Below, one piece after another: positions 34,277 through 43,001 of a stretch of DNA of 64,000 bases. Under the pieces are notes generated by a model, which saw only the letters and a program-made list of their open reading frames with translations, was not told where the DNA came from and did no database searches. Every line of letters starts with the position of its first letter. Within the stretch, counting starts at the first letter, position 1. The position numbers and the translations under genes are program-made. The stretch comes from Flavobacterium collinsii (GTDB lineage: Bacteria > Bacteroidota > Bacteroidia > Flavobacteriales > Flavobacteriaceae), in NCBI RefSeq assembly GCF_902804485.1, contig NZ_CADCST010000054.1, positions 62,001-126,000 on the forward strand, given 5' to 3'.

Positions 34277-34478
34277 TTATATTTAAGTTTTGGTGGTTAC
34301 ACAAACGTATTTCTAATATTTTGAATGCTATGTTAAAATTTTTGAAATAATCTCAAAAATTCAAGGATCATAACATTTTAATACATACTATCAAATATTT
34401 TCATGTATTTATCCATGGTTTTTATCTTTATATTAGAATACTTTTTCGAATATTTGTTACAACGAATTGAAATAAAAA

Positions 34479-35402
34479 GTGAGAGCAAAAATTCAGAATG
34501 CCGTTTCAGGAAAAATCGAAGCTATCGGATTACCGATTTTAGCTTTATGCTGGGTAAGTTTTTTTTGGGGAACCACCTGGCTAGCGTCCAAAGAAGGCGT
34601 GAAACACATGCCCGCTTTACAGTTGGCCACCATCCGTCAATTTCTGGGTGGAATTTTGTACGTAGGCTATTTTTTGTTTAAAAAACAACCCTGGCCAAAA
34701 GGCAAACAATGGCGCACAATCATCATTCTGGCGTTTTTAAATTTTGTATGCAGCAACGGCTTAAGCACTTGGGGTGTCAAATACATGAGCAGCGGACTCG
34801 GAGCCATCATCAGTGCTTTATTTCCGATCTGGATCATTATCATCAACTTTTTTAATGGTCAGAAAATCGCAAAAATGGCTTTGGTTGGAATTCTGATCAG
34901 TTTTGGAGGAGTTTGTATTATTTTCATTGATTATCTCTCTGATTTTTTCAGACCTGATTTTCAATTTGGAATTATCTTAATGACAGCCTCTACGATAACA
35001 TGGGCTTTTGGAATACTCGAAACAAAGAAAAAAGCGTCCAGTTTTAATCCGTATTTCAGTTTGGGATTGCAGATGCTGATTTCGAGTGTGTTTCTTTTTG
35101 GAATCACAGAAGCCACGGGAATCAATATTCCGCTTAGTGAAATCCCCTTGCCTTCTCTGTGGTCTATTGTCTACCTGGTCCTTATTGGCTCTGTTCTAAC
35201 TTTCATCGCATTTATTTACTCGTTGCAACACCTTCCAACCGAAATCAGCAGTATCTATGTCTACATCAATCCAATTGTTGCCATGATTCTAGGGTCTTTT
35301 ATTTTTGGAGAAACGCTTACACAAGCTATCGCCATTGGTACCATCGTAACCTTAACGGGACTGTATTTGGTAAACAAGACTATTCGGAAAACCAAAAAAT
35401 AA
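34479..35402 (+). CDS. DMT-superfamily transporter with two EamA domains
   Basis: 307 residues with ten predicted membrane helices in two EamA repeats (about 15-145 and 165-300). The start is GTG 34479: an in-frame stop lies two codons upstream and the first ATG is about 40 residues in, after helix 1 has begun. These proteins export metabolites such as amino acids or nucleosides; the substrate cannot be read from sequence. It stands alone between an M13 peptidase and SCO1. Confidence 0.88.
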   Translation: MRAKIQNAVSGKIEAIGLPILALCWVSFFWGTTWLASKEGVKHMPALQLATIRQFLGGILYVGYFLFKKQPWPKGKQWRTIIILAFLNFVCSNGLSTWGVKYMSSGLGAIISALFPIWIIIINFFNGQKIAKMALVGILISFGGVCIIFIDYLSDFFRPDFQFGIILMTASTITWAFGILETKKKASSFNPYFSLGLQMLISSVFLFGITEATGINIPLSEIPLPSLWSIVYLVLIGSVLTFIAFIYSLQHLPTEISSIYVYINPIVAMILGSFIFGETLTQAIAIGTIVTLTGLYLVNKTIRKTKK

Positions 35403-35432
35403 AAAATTTGTTTATTGGTGTCAATCTGCTTT

Positions 35433-35518
35433 AGCCCTTAGAGGGCTTTGGGGTATTATTATCATCATTATCATTCATAGTGCTTTGCGCCATGCTGGTG
35501 CTTTTGGGCCTTCAGCCC
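35433..35518 (+). repeat. Two-hairpin REP-like element (copy 1)
   Basis: AGCCCT-TAG-AGGGCT (35433-35447) is followed about 35 bases on by TGCTTTGCGCCATGCTGGTG and the hairpin GGGCCTTCAGCCC (35506-35518). A second, similar element lies at 46875-46952. The segment between the hairpins includes an ATTATCATCATTATCATTCAT run. Confidence 0.65.
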
Positions 35519-35605
35519 TATTTCACTCCTTATAACCTGTTAAAAACTAAGCGCTCTTAGGATTTTGAGAAGTGCTTTTCGTATTTTTGCCTCCAAATTG
35601 CTTTT

Positions 35606-36271
35606 ATGAAATCTTTTCTATACAAATACCGTAAATTCTTTATTGTTCTTATTCTATTTTCGACCGTTACAATATCTTTATTTTACTCCGCTTTAAAACC
35701 GCAAAAAACTTTACCTATTTACAATCCTGCTGATGTAAATCCGGAATTGGTGGATAGCACAGTACAATACAAAAGCAAATACCATACGATTGCTGATTTT
35801 TCATTTGTAAATCAAAACGGAGATACTATTACCCAGAAGAATTACGAAGGAAAAATATATGTGGCTGACTTTTTCTTCACGACCTGCGGATCAATTTGCC
35901 CAAAAATGACGACCAATCTAGAAGATGTTCAAAAAGCAGTTTTAAACAATCCGAAAGTGATGCTGCTTTCTCATACTGTATTTCCGGAGGTAGACAGCAT
36001 TCCGGTTTTAAAAGCATACGCCATAAAACACGGTGTGGTAGACAGCAAATGGAATCTGGTTACCGGTGATAAAAAAGAAATTTACACCATGGCCCGAAAA
36101 TCGTATCTCGCGGTAAAACTTGGACGTCCAGATCAGCTCTACGATATGGTACATACCGAGAATTTTGTTTTGGTGGATCAAAAAAGACGTGTTCGCGGAT
36201 TTTATGACGGAACAAATAAAGAAGAAATTAAACGTCTTTTAGAAGACATCAATTTTCTGAGTCAGGAGTAA
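35606..36271 (+). CDS. SCO1/SenC-family copper chaperone
   Basis: 221 residues. An N-terminal membrane anchor (about 10-28) exposes a thioredoxin-fold domain with Cys94 and Cys98 (TTCGSICPKM) and His183 (DMVHTENF), the three copper ligands of SCO proteins. It delivers copper to the CuA site of cytochrome c oxidase or keeps its cysteines reduced. No oxidase genes are nearby in the window. Followed by the Fe(II) transport genes, with their own promoter. Confidence 0.92.
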   Translation: MKSFLYKYRKFFIVLILFSTVTISLFYSALKPQKTLPIYNPADVNPELVDSTVQYKSKYHTIADFSFVNQNGDTITQKNYEGKIYVADFFFTTCGSICPKMTTNLEDVQKAVLNNPKVMLLSHTVFPEVDSIPVLKAYAIKHGVVDSKWNLVTGDKKEIYTMARKSYLAVKLGRPDQLYDMVHTENFVLVDQKRRVRGFYDGTNKEEIKRLLEDINFLSQE

Positions 36272-36320
36272 AATCCCTTATTTTTAGAAAGATTTAGCAT
36301 TTACAAAAGTGTTAAATGCC

Positions 36321-36349
36321 TTGAAATAAAGAATAATTGCCTATTTTTG
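36321..36349 (+). promoter_or_regulatory. feoAB promoter
   Basis: TTG at 36321-36323, 18 bases, then TATTTTTG at 36342-36349 fits the Bacteroidota promoter consensus. It lies 25 bases before the feoA start. I see no clear Fur box. Confidence 0.6.
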
Positions 36350-36374
36350 CAATCTAAATTCAATCTAAATAAGC

Positions 36375-36614
36375 TTGCAAAATACTATCCACACTCTGAA
36401 AAAAGGCGATAAAGCCATTATCAAAGATTTTGATATCGATCTTATTCCTCTGAAACTACTAGAAATGGGTTGTTTACCGGGCAACTTAGTTGAATTATTG
36501 CAAATCGCTCCTTTTGGCGATCCTCTTTATTTAGACATTAATGGTTCGCATGTCGCCATTCGCGTTGAAACTGCTCGTGAAATTGAAGTTGAACTGATCA
36601 AAAACGATTTGTAA
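36375..36614 (+). CDS. feoA: Ferrous iron transport protein A
   Basis: 79 residues with the small SH3-like FeoA fold (KGDKAIIKDFD, LLEMGCLPGNLVELLQIAPFGDPLYLDINGSHVAIR). It starts with TTG 36375; an in-frame stop lies just upstream and the first ATG would remove the first beta-strand, so TTG is well supported. The stop overlaps the feoB ATG by one base (TAATG), giving coupled translation. FeoA helps FeoB-dependent Fe(II) uptake. Confidence 0.93.
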   Translation: MQNTIHTLKKGDKAIIKDFDIDLIPLKLLEMGCLPGNLVELLQIAPFGDPLYLDINGSHVAIRVETAREIEVELIKNDL

Positions 36615-38713
36615 TGAGTATTCAAAATATCAACGTTGCCCTTATTGGGAATCCAAATACAGGAAAAACTTCAGTTTTCAATCAGCTTACCGGATTAAAT
36701 CAACAGGTCGGGAATTATCCCGGAATTACTGTTGAGAAAAAAATCGGGTTTTGCAAATTACCAAACAACGTCAAGGCCAACATTCTGGATCTTCCGGGAA
36801 CGTACAGCCTGAATGCCAGTTCTATGGATGAAAGCGTGGTAATTGAGCTCTTGTTAAACAAAAACGACAAATTATATCCGGATGTAGCAGTAGTCGTTAC
36901 AGATGTTGAAAATCTGAAACGTAATTTACTGATTTACACCCAAATCAAAGATCTTGAAATTCCAACGATTTTGGTCATCAACATGTCAGACCGTATGGAA
37001 AGTAAAGGTATTACGCTGGACATCCCTTATTTGGAAGAGAAACTAAAAACTAAAATTGCTTTAGTAAGTTCGCGAAAAGGTTTGGGAATCGAAGAGTTGA
37101 AAGAATTAATTGTCTCGTACAAAACGATTCCGCACGAACCCTGCCTGAATGCATCTGTTATTGATCAGGAGTATTTTGAAAAATTGCAGCATGCTTTCCC
37201 GAATCAATTGTTGTACAAACTTTGGCTGGTGATCACACAGGATGTAAACTTTTCGAACCTTGATCGAAACGAAATCAGAAATACGTTTACCAAATCACAT
37301 TCCGAATTAAAACGTTTACAGCAAAAAGAAACGATAAAACGTTATCAATTCATAAACGATGTTTTAAAAGAAGGTTTAAAAGTTGATGCTTCGACGGCCA
37401 AAGATATTCGGGCAAAACTGGATCGTATTTTAACGCACAAGGTTTGGGGGTATGTGATTTTCCTGGCTATTTTATTTTTGATCTTCCAATCTATTTTCAG
37501 TTGGTCAACGATACCTATGGATTTCATAGATAGCAGTTTTGCTTCTTTAAGCAGCTGGGTCGCGGCGGAATTACCAAGCGGAATTCTAACCGATTTACTT
37601 TCACAGGGAATTGTACCCGGAATTGGCGGTGTAATCATTTTTATTCCGCAAATTGCCTTTTTGTTTTTATTCATTTCGATATTAGAAGAAAGCGGTTATA
37701 TGAGCCGTGTAGTCTTTTTGATGGATAAAATCATGCGAAAGTTTGGTTTATCCGGCAAAAGTGTTGTCCCTTTGATTTCAGGAACGGCCTGTGCTATTCC
37801 GGCGATCATGGCCACCCGAAATATTGAAAACTGGAAAGAAAGACTGATCACAATTCTTGTGACTCCGTTCACGACCTGTTCAGCAAGATTACCTGTTTAC
37901 ACTATTATTATTTCACTGGTAATTCCGGATGAACGTCTTTTTGGTATCCTAAACATGCAGGGATTGGCGCTAATGTTGTTGTATTTATTAGGTTTTGTAA
38001 CAGCAATTCTTTCTTCTTACATCTTAAATAAAATATTAAAAATAAGTGCCAAGACTTATTTCGTGGTAGAAATGCCAAGTTATAAATTGCCGTTATTCAA
38101 AAACGTTGCGATTAATGTTGTTGAAAAAACAAAAGCTTTTGTGGTTGGTGCCGGTAAAATCATCCTCGCAATATCTGTGATTTTGTGGTTCTTAGCTTCT
38201 TATGGACCAGGGAAAGATTTTAATGAGGCAGAAACTATTGTAAAAGAAAAATTTGCAGCTACTCCTCTAGACGAAACTCAGTTTGAAAATGAAGTGGCGT
38301 CTCAAAAACTAGAAAATTCCTACATAGGTTTAATGGGTAGAGCTATAGAACCAGTCATTTCACCTTTAGGTTACGATTGGAAAATTGGAATTGCTCTAAT
38401 TAGTTCTTTTGCTGCACGTGAAGTTTTCGTGGGAACACTGGCTACCATATACAGTGTTGGAGATACCGATAACGAATCAACCATAAGAAGCAAAATGCAG
38501 GAAGAGATCAATCCGGAAACGGGTCATAAGATCTTTAACTTTGCCTCAGGTATATCCTTATTGCTCTTTTATGCTTTTGCTATGCAATGTGCCAGTACGC
38601 TGGCGATCACCAAAAAAGAAACTAATTCCTGGAAATGGCCCGCTATGCAGCTTGTCCTGATGAGCGGTCTTGCCTATTTTGTTGCATTAATAACGTATCA
38701 ACTTTTAAAATAA
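36614..38713 (+). CDS. feoB: Ferrous iron transport protein B
   Basis: 699 residues. N-terminal G domain with GNPNTGKTS (12-20), the DLPGTYSL switch region and NMSD as G4 motif; then two gate repeats of membrane helices from about 275, the first containing GIVPGIGGVIIFIPQIAFLF and SGTACAIPAIMATR. It carries Fe(II) across the inner membrane. The FeoB core is of standard type. A tiny Cys-rich protein gene follows 6 bases after its stop. Confidence 0.96.
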   Translation: MSIQNINVALIGNPNTGKTSVFNQLTGLNQQVGNYPGITVEKKIGFCKLPNNVKANILDLPGTYSLNASSMDESVVIELLLNKNDKLYPDVAVVVTDVENLKRNLLIYTQIKDLEIPTILVINMSDRMESKGITLDIPYLEEKLKTKIALVSSRKGLGIEELKELIVSYKTIPHEPCLNASVIDQEYFEKLQHAFPNQLLYKLWLVITQDVNFSNLDRNEIRNTFTKSHSELKRLQQKETIKRYQFINDVLKEGLKVDASTAKDIRAKLDRILTHKVWGYVIFLAILFLIFQSIFSWSTIPMDFIDSSFASLSSWVAAELPSGILTDLLSQGIVPGIGGVIIFIPQIAFLFLFISILEESGYMSRVVFLMDKIMRKFGLSGKSVVPLISGTACAIPAIMATRNIENWKERLITILVTPFTTCSARLPVYTIIISLVIPDERLFGILNMQGLALMLLYLLGFVTAILSSYILNKILKISAKTYFVVEMPSYKLPLFKNVAINVVEKTKAFVVGAGKIILAISVILWFLASYGPGKDFNEAETIVKEKFAATPLDETQFENEVASQKLENSYIGLMGRAIEPVISPLGYDWKIGIALISSFAAREVFVGTLATIYSVGDTDNESTIRSKMQEEINPETGHKIFNFASGISLLLFYAFAMQCASTLAITKKETNSWKWPAMQLVLMSGLAYFVALITYQLLK

Positions 38714-38719
38714 ACGATC

Positions 38720-38842
38720 ATGGTACAGGAAATTATAGCTTTTATCATATTATTCATTGCCGTTGGTTACCTCATCAAAAAGTTCTTTTGGAAATCTAAA
38801 AAGAAAAAAGACTGTGGTGATGGGAATTGCGGCTGTTCATGA
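38720..38842 (+). CDS. FeoB-associated Cys-rich membrane protein (small)
   Basis: 40 residues, ATG 38720, stop TGA 38840. One hydrophobic helix (IIAFIILFIAVGYLI) is followed by a basic stretch (KKFFWKSKKKK) and a C-terminal cluster CGDGNCGCS. This matches the small Cys-rich proteins that occur behind feoB in many Bacteroidota and Firmicutes and is thought to act like FeoC. The gap to feoB is only 6 bases, so the three genes form one operon. Confidence 0.85.
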   Translation: MVQEIIAFIILFIAVGYLIKKFFWKSKKKKDCGDGNCGCS

Positions 38843-38871
38843 GTGAATTGTTTCGCAAAGCTTCACCAAAT

Positions 38872-38921
38872 AAACACAAAGCTTCACAGAGATTAAAAAT
38901 CCTTTGTGAAGCTTTGTGTTT
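38872..38921. repeat. Perfect 17-bp inverted repeat between convergent genes
   Basis: AAACACAAAGCTTCACA (38872-38888) and TGTGAAGCTTTGTGTTT (38905-38921) pair at all 17 positions with a 16-base loop. It could end transcription on both sides but is not GC-rich and has only short T-runs. A third copy of GCAAAGCTTCAC lies just before it (38855). Confidence 0.8.
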
Positions 38922-38950
38922 TCTTAGTGTGTCTCGGCGGAAAAAAATCT

Positions 38951-39604
38951 CTACTTCTCCCCGTCCCATTCTGCATAAAACTGTGCCAGAAATGTTTCCA
39001 TGAAACGATGTCTATCTGCTGCAATTTGTTTACCCGTTTCGGTATTCATTTTATCTTTTAAAAGTAAAAGCTTTTCATAAAAATGATTTATCGTTGGTGC
39101 GTTATTCTTTTTGTACTCCTCTTTGGTCATATTGGTAATCGGAGCAATTTCAGGATCGTGAAGCGTTCTGTTCTTAAATCCGCCATAATTAAATGCTCTT
39201 GCTACTCCAATCGCTCCAATTGCATCTAAACGGTCCGCATCCTGAACGATATCTAATTCTACAGAAGAAAACTTCTTTTCGAAATTTCCGCCCTTATAAG
39301 AGATGTTTTCGATGATGTTCACCACATGCTGAATCGTGTCTTCTGCAACTTCTTGAGATTCTAAAAATAAACGTGCAGTTTTGGGTCCGATAGTTTCATC
39401 ACCATTGTGAAATTTACTATCCGCAATATCGTGAAGCAAAGCCCCCAGTTGCACTACTGTAAGATCACAATCCATTCCTTTTGCAATTAAAAGTGCATTT
39501 TTATAAACGCGTTCGATATGAAACCAATCGTGTCCACCCTCGGCGTCGTTTAATTTCTCTTTTACAAAAGCGATGGTTTTGTTTATTAGTTCAGAATTCT
39601 TCAT
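38951..39604 (-). CDS. HD-domain phosphohydrolase
   Basis: 217 residues. The metal-binding H...HD...D pattern is visible in HDWFHIERVYKNALLIA and LGALLHDIADSKFHNGD, followed by a later Asp in VQDADRLDAIGAIGVARAF, which matches the YedJ/HD family of small phosphohydrolases. Substrate unknown; nucleotides are typical. Single gene, convergent with feoB. Confidence 0.9.
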   Translation of the reverse strand: MKNSELINKTIAFVKEKLNDAEGGHDWFHIERVYKNALLIAKGMDCDLTVVQLGALLHDIADSKFHNGDETIGPKTARLFLESQEVAEDTIQHVVNIIENISYKGGNFEKKFSSVELDIVQDADRLDAIGAIGVARAFNYGGFKNRTLHDPEIAPITNMTKEEYKKNNAPTINHFYEKLLLLKDKMNTETGKQIAADRHRFMETFLAQFYAEWDGEK

Positions 39605-39777
39605 GGTATTTTTATAGTTTGCGGTAAAGGACAGTCCGATAAAACAGCTTTAAACTGGTGTTTTATACTTTAAATAAAAAATGTTGATTGTCAAAGTTTT
39701 GCAACCTCAACAATCAACAATATGTTTTTAGATGTTCTGCTTAAAGTTTCATAAATCTAAACTTCAAAATCAGAAAG

Positions 39778-40770
39778 CTACAATCTTGCTGGTTCAACCC
39801 ATTTAAAGATGTGTGATTCTTGTGGAATAACCAATCTTTCAGAGATCCTCGCCATACGAGCCGGTAATTTCATTAAGTAATCACGTGCTTTTTCAGCTTC
39901 ATCTGTCAAATTCGAAATTTTATCGATTTCCCATTTGTCAATTAACTTCTGCATAATATCTACGTAATCGTTTGCCGTATATACTCCGATACGTTGTGCC
40001 GAATCAGAAAACTGTTCGAAAGCACTGCTTATTTTCTGACCTGATTCTCTTAAGAAATGCGCCGGCATTACGATTTTTTGTTTCATCATATATTGAAACG
40101 CCAACATCATTTCGCTCGGATCCACTGCAAAAATACGGGTAACAAACTCACTATACGCATGGTGGTGACGCATTTCGTCACCTGCAATCATTTTGCACAT
40201 TTTAGACAACTTGTTGTCACCAAATTTCTTCGCCATTTGTGCCACTCTGTTGTGTGAAACATAAGTCGCTAACTCCTGAAAACTGGTGTATACGAAGTTT
40301 TTGTACGGATCAGATCCGGTTCCAATATCAAAACCGTCGTTGATTAAATGCTGTGTTGTCATTTCGATTTCACGCATGTTTACACGACCAGACAAATACA
40401 AATATTTATTCAAAAGGTCTCCGTGGCGGTTTTCTTCTCCGGTCCATTGTCTGATCCATTTCGACCAGCCATTTCCACCGTTCTCTACCTGATTGATTCC
40501 TTCTACATCCATTAACCATGATTCGTATGTTGGCAAAGCTTCTTCAGTGATGGTATCTCCCACTAAAGTTACCCAGAAATCATATGGTAATTCTTTAGCA
40601 ATTTCACGCAACTCTTTTACCTCCTCAAAGAAGTTCTCTCCTTCAGAATTAGGCAAAAAGTCTGACGGCTGCCAAATTTTTTCCACTGGAATTAAATACT
40701 GTTCAACGAAGCTATCCACGTTTTTTTCCAAAAACTGCATTACTTCTAATCTAATGTTTTTTATAGACAT
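39778..40770 (-). CDS. Acyl-ACP desaturase (ferritin-like di-iron)
   Basis: 330 residues. The two di-iron motifs EENRHGD (near 112) and DEMRHHHAY (near 198) fit the E-x-x-H pattern of stearoyl-ACP-desaturase-like enzymes. These soluble enzymes insert a cis double bond into acyl-ACP using O2 and ferredoxin. They are unusual in many bacterial groups but regular in flavobacteria. The acyltransferase gene 51 bases upstream on the same strand also acts in lipid synthesis, though the gap is shared. Confidence 0.9.
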   Translation of the reverse strand: MSIKNIRLEVMQFLEKNVDSFVEQYLIPVEKIWQPSDFLPNSEGENFFEEVKELREIAKELPYDFWVTLVGDTITEEALPTYESWLMDVEGINQVENGGNGWSKWIRQWTGEENRHGDLLNKYLYLSGRVNMREIEMTTQHLINDGFDIGTGSDPYKNFVYTSFQELATYVSHNRVAQMAKKFGDNKLSKMCKMIAGDEMRHHHAYSEFVTRIFAVDPSEMMLAFQYMMKQKIVMPAHFLRESGQKISSAFEQFSDSAQRIGVYTANDYVDIMQKLIDKWEIDKISNLTDEAEKARDYLMKLPARMARISERLVIPQESHIFKWVEPARL

Positions 40771-40820
40771 TACTTATTTAAGATTGGGATTTAAGTTTTC
40801 GTTTGTACTAAAACAAAAAT

Positions 40821-41561
40821 CTATTTATACTCATTTACTCCTTCTACCACTGCTTTTTCTGTCAAAGCCATTAAATCGGCAAAATCATAATCTTTTACAG
40901 ACATTGCTTTATGCGCTGTAAATGTTAAATGATTTCCTAATCCGACCGGAAACATTCCAAAACGAACCATTTTCCAAGAATTATTGATACTTACCGGTAC
41001 TACATAAGCAGACGGCGCATATTTACATAAGATTTTTAAACCACTTTGTGCAAATTCTTTGGGTTTTCCTGTTTTACTTCTTGTTCCTTCAGGAAAAATT
41101 ACAGCAGCTCTGGTATTTTTTTCGATATATTCAGACAAGCCTTTGATTACCGGAATCGCTTGTTTAGGGTCTTTTCGGTCGATTAAGACAGATCCTCCAT
41201 GGCGCAAATTAAATGACACACTCGGGATTCCGCTTCCTAACTCCTTCTTACTTACAAATTTACAATGAAATCGTCTAAAGTACCAAATCATTGTCACGAT
41301 ATCATACATACTTTGGTGATTGGCCACAAAAATTATTGGAACCCCCTTTGGTATATCATCTACTCCGCTAACAGTATACCTTGTTCCCACCAGATTCGTG
41401 CATCTTAACAGGAAAAAATTCAGATAATCTACACTTTTTTTATGCGCCTGATACCCAAAAACATTCAGGCAAAACCATTGTATCGGGTGAAACACCGCCA
41501 AACAAAAACCAAAACACAAGTAATAAATTACGGAAATGGGATACGAAATTATCTTCTGCAT
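40821..41561 (-). CDS. plsC: 1-acyl-sn-glycerol-3-phosphate acyltransferase
   Basis: 246 residues from ATG 41561 (MQKIISYPISVIYYL). The frame continues to 41624, but the extra residues add a second hydrophobic stretch and the chosen start fits the family better. Motif I NHQSMYD (His82 and Asp87) and motif III FPEGTRSKTG are intact; N-terminal membrane segment. It transfers an acyl chain to lysophosphatidic acid in phospholipid synthesis. Confidence 0.88.
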   Translation of the reverse strand: MQKIISYPISVIYYLCFGFCLAVFHPIQWFCLNVFGYQAHKKSVDYLNFFLLRCTNLVGTRYTVSGVDDIPKGVPIIFVANHQSMYDIVTMIWYFRRFHCKFVSKKELGSGIPSVSFNLRHGGSVLIDRKDPKQAIPVIKGLSEYIEKNTRAAVIFPEGTRSKTGKPKEFAQSGLKILCKYAPSAYVVPVSINNSWKMVRFGMFPVGLGNHLTFTAHKAMSVKDYDFADLMALTEKAVVEGVNEYK

Positions 41562-41686
41562 GCTTGAAAAATTAATGCCCAAAAGTAATAAATAAATTTT
41601 TAGCGGTATAAAAATTGAAAACAATAACCGTTTTTCTGGTTTAATTGTACCTTTGCCCTAAAATTTGCAAATTTTTTCTGAATTAA

Positions 41687-42091
41687 ATGAACTTCACTTA
41701 CCCTAAAAATGAACGCTTAAAGAGCAAAACGACAATAGGTTTACTGTTTTCTGAAGGAAAATCAGTTTCCAAATATCCATTGCGTTTGGTTTATCGTCCG
41801 GCGGAAGAAAATTCAGAAGAAAAAATCAAAATAGGGGTTTCGGTTTCTAAGAAATATTTCAAAAAGGCCGTTGACCGCAATTACTTCAAACGCGTTTTAA
41901 GAGAAACATATCGTTTAAACAAACATTTACTTTTGGATAACATTCAAGAGCCCTACTCCCTGATGTTTTTTTATCAGACCAAAGACAGACTGTCTTATGC
42001 AGAAATTAATACCAAAACCATTCAGCTGTTTGAGAAATTCCTTCAGCAGGTAAATAAAACCCCTGATTCTGAAAATAAAACAGAATTGTAA
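41687..42091 (+). CDS. rnpA: Ribonuclease P protein component
   Basis: 134 residues. Typical start of the family (FTYPKNERLKSKTTIGLLFSEG), the central strand GVSVSKKYFKKAVDRNYFKRVLRETYR with the RNR-like basic signature, and a Lys/Arg-rich composition. It binds the RNase P RNA and helps 5' processing of tRNAs. rpmH is not next to it, unlike in many bacteria; upstream lies a divergent acyltransferase. Confidence 0.93.
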   Translation: MNFTYPKNERLKSKTTIGLLFSEGKSVSKYPLRLVYRPAEENSEEKIKIGVSVSKKYFKKAVDRNYFKRVLRETYRLNKHLLLDNIQEPYSLMFFYQTKDRLSYAEINTKTIQLFEKFLQQVNKTPDSENKTEL

Positions 42092-42171
42092 TTCCTTTAC
42101 GACAACTTTATTTATCAAATTATACGAAAAATTATAAAAAAATTGTAGTTTTAACTTTAATTTGAAAAATT

Positions 42172-42999
42172 ATGCGGTATATTTTCTTTTTATTCTTGCT
42201 CTTTATAGGCTTTTCAAGTTGCAGTAAAAATGAGGAACCTTCTGCTAATATGATGATTAGCGCAGTCAAGCTTACTCCAAAAAATGAATCCGCTGCAGCG
42301 TCAGATGCACAGTATGATCCCGCTGCCCCGGATGCGCCACAGATTTCACAAAAAATTATCAAACAGGCTTCACTTCGATTTGAAACCAATGATTTAGAAG
42401 ATACTTTCAAACAAATCCAAACTGCGATTGTTGCCAATAAAGCCTCCATTCAGAATGATTCTGAAGGCAAAGAATATGACAACATTTACAGAACCTTAAC
42501 CATTCGCGTTCCCAGTGCAAACTTTGATTCTTTTATAAATGCGGTTTCTAAAGGTGTTTCGTACTTTGAACAAAAAGAGATTTCTGCAGAAAATGTTACC
42601 GAACAATACATTGACTTAACTTCAAGATTAAACACAAAACGCAAACTTGAAGCTCGCTACTTAGAGATTTTACAAAAAGCCACTAAGATTAGTGAAATAT
42701 TGGAAATTGAAAAACAAATTTCCGCTATCCGTGAAGAAATTGAAGCCAAAGAAGGTCAGCTAAAATATCTTGAAAGCCGCGTTTCAGAAAGTACCGTAAC
42801 AATATCATTTTACAAAACCATAGCTCAAAAACAAGGCGTTAAGATTTCTTACGGGTCTAAAATATGGGCTGCTATTCAATCCGGTTTTTTCAGTCTGTCC
42901 GATTTTTTAATTTCAATTATTAGCGTCTGGCCATTTATTATAGTATTTTGCGTACTTGTCTACTTTATTAGAAAAAGATTTAAAAGAAAAAAAATATAA
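42172..42999 (+). CDS. DUF4349 lipoprotein with C-terminal membrane helix
   Basis: 275 residues. Lipobox FSSC (Cys17), an Ala/Pro-rich linker, then the DUF4349 body with KQASLRFETNDLEDTF and a coiled-coil region (about 140-205: SRLNTKRKLEARYLEILQKA and EIEKQISAIREEIEAKEG). It ends in one transmembrane helix (about 243-262) and a basic tail. The function of the family is unknown. The following S41 protease gene starts 2 bases after its stop, so they are likely cotranslated. Confidence 0.85.
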   Translation: MRYIFFLFLLFIGFSSCSKNEEPSANMMISAVKLTPKNESAAASDAQYDPAAPDAPQISQKIIKQASLRFETNDLEDTFKQIQTAIVANKASIQNDSEGKEYDNIYRTLTIRVPSANFDSFINAVSKGVSYFEQKEISAENVTEQYIDLTSRLNTKRKLEARYLEILQKATKISEILEIEKQISAIREEIEAKEGQLKYLESRVSESTVTISFYKTIAQKQGVKISYGSKIWAAIQSGFFSLSDFLISIISVWPFIIVFCVLVYFIRKRFKRKKI

Positions 43000-43001
43000 T
43001 C

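Noticed and set aside
34403..34681. Small protein frame overlapping the start of the DMT transporter
   Set aside because: It runs in a different frame over a well-supported transporter gene and has no signs of its own coding use.
38872..38921. Attachment site for an integrated element
   Set aside because: It is an inverted, not direct, repeat and there is no integrase or tRNA gene nearby.
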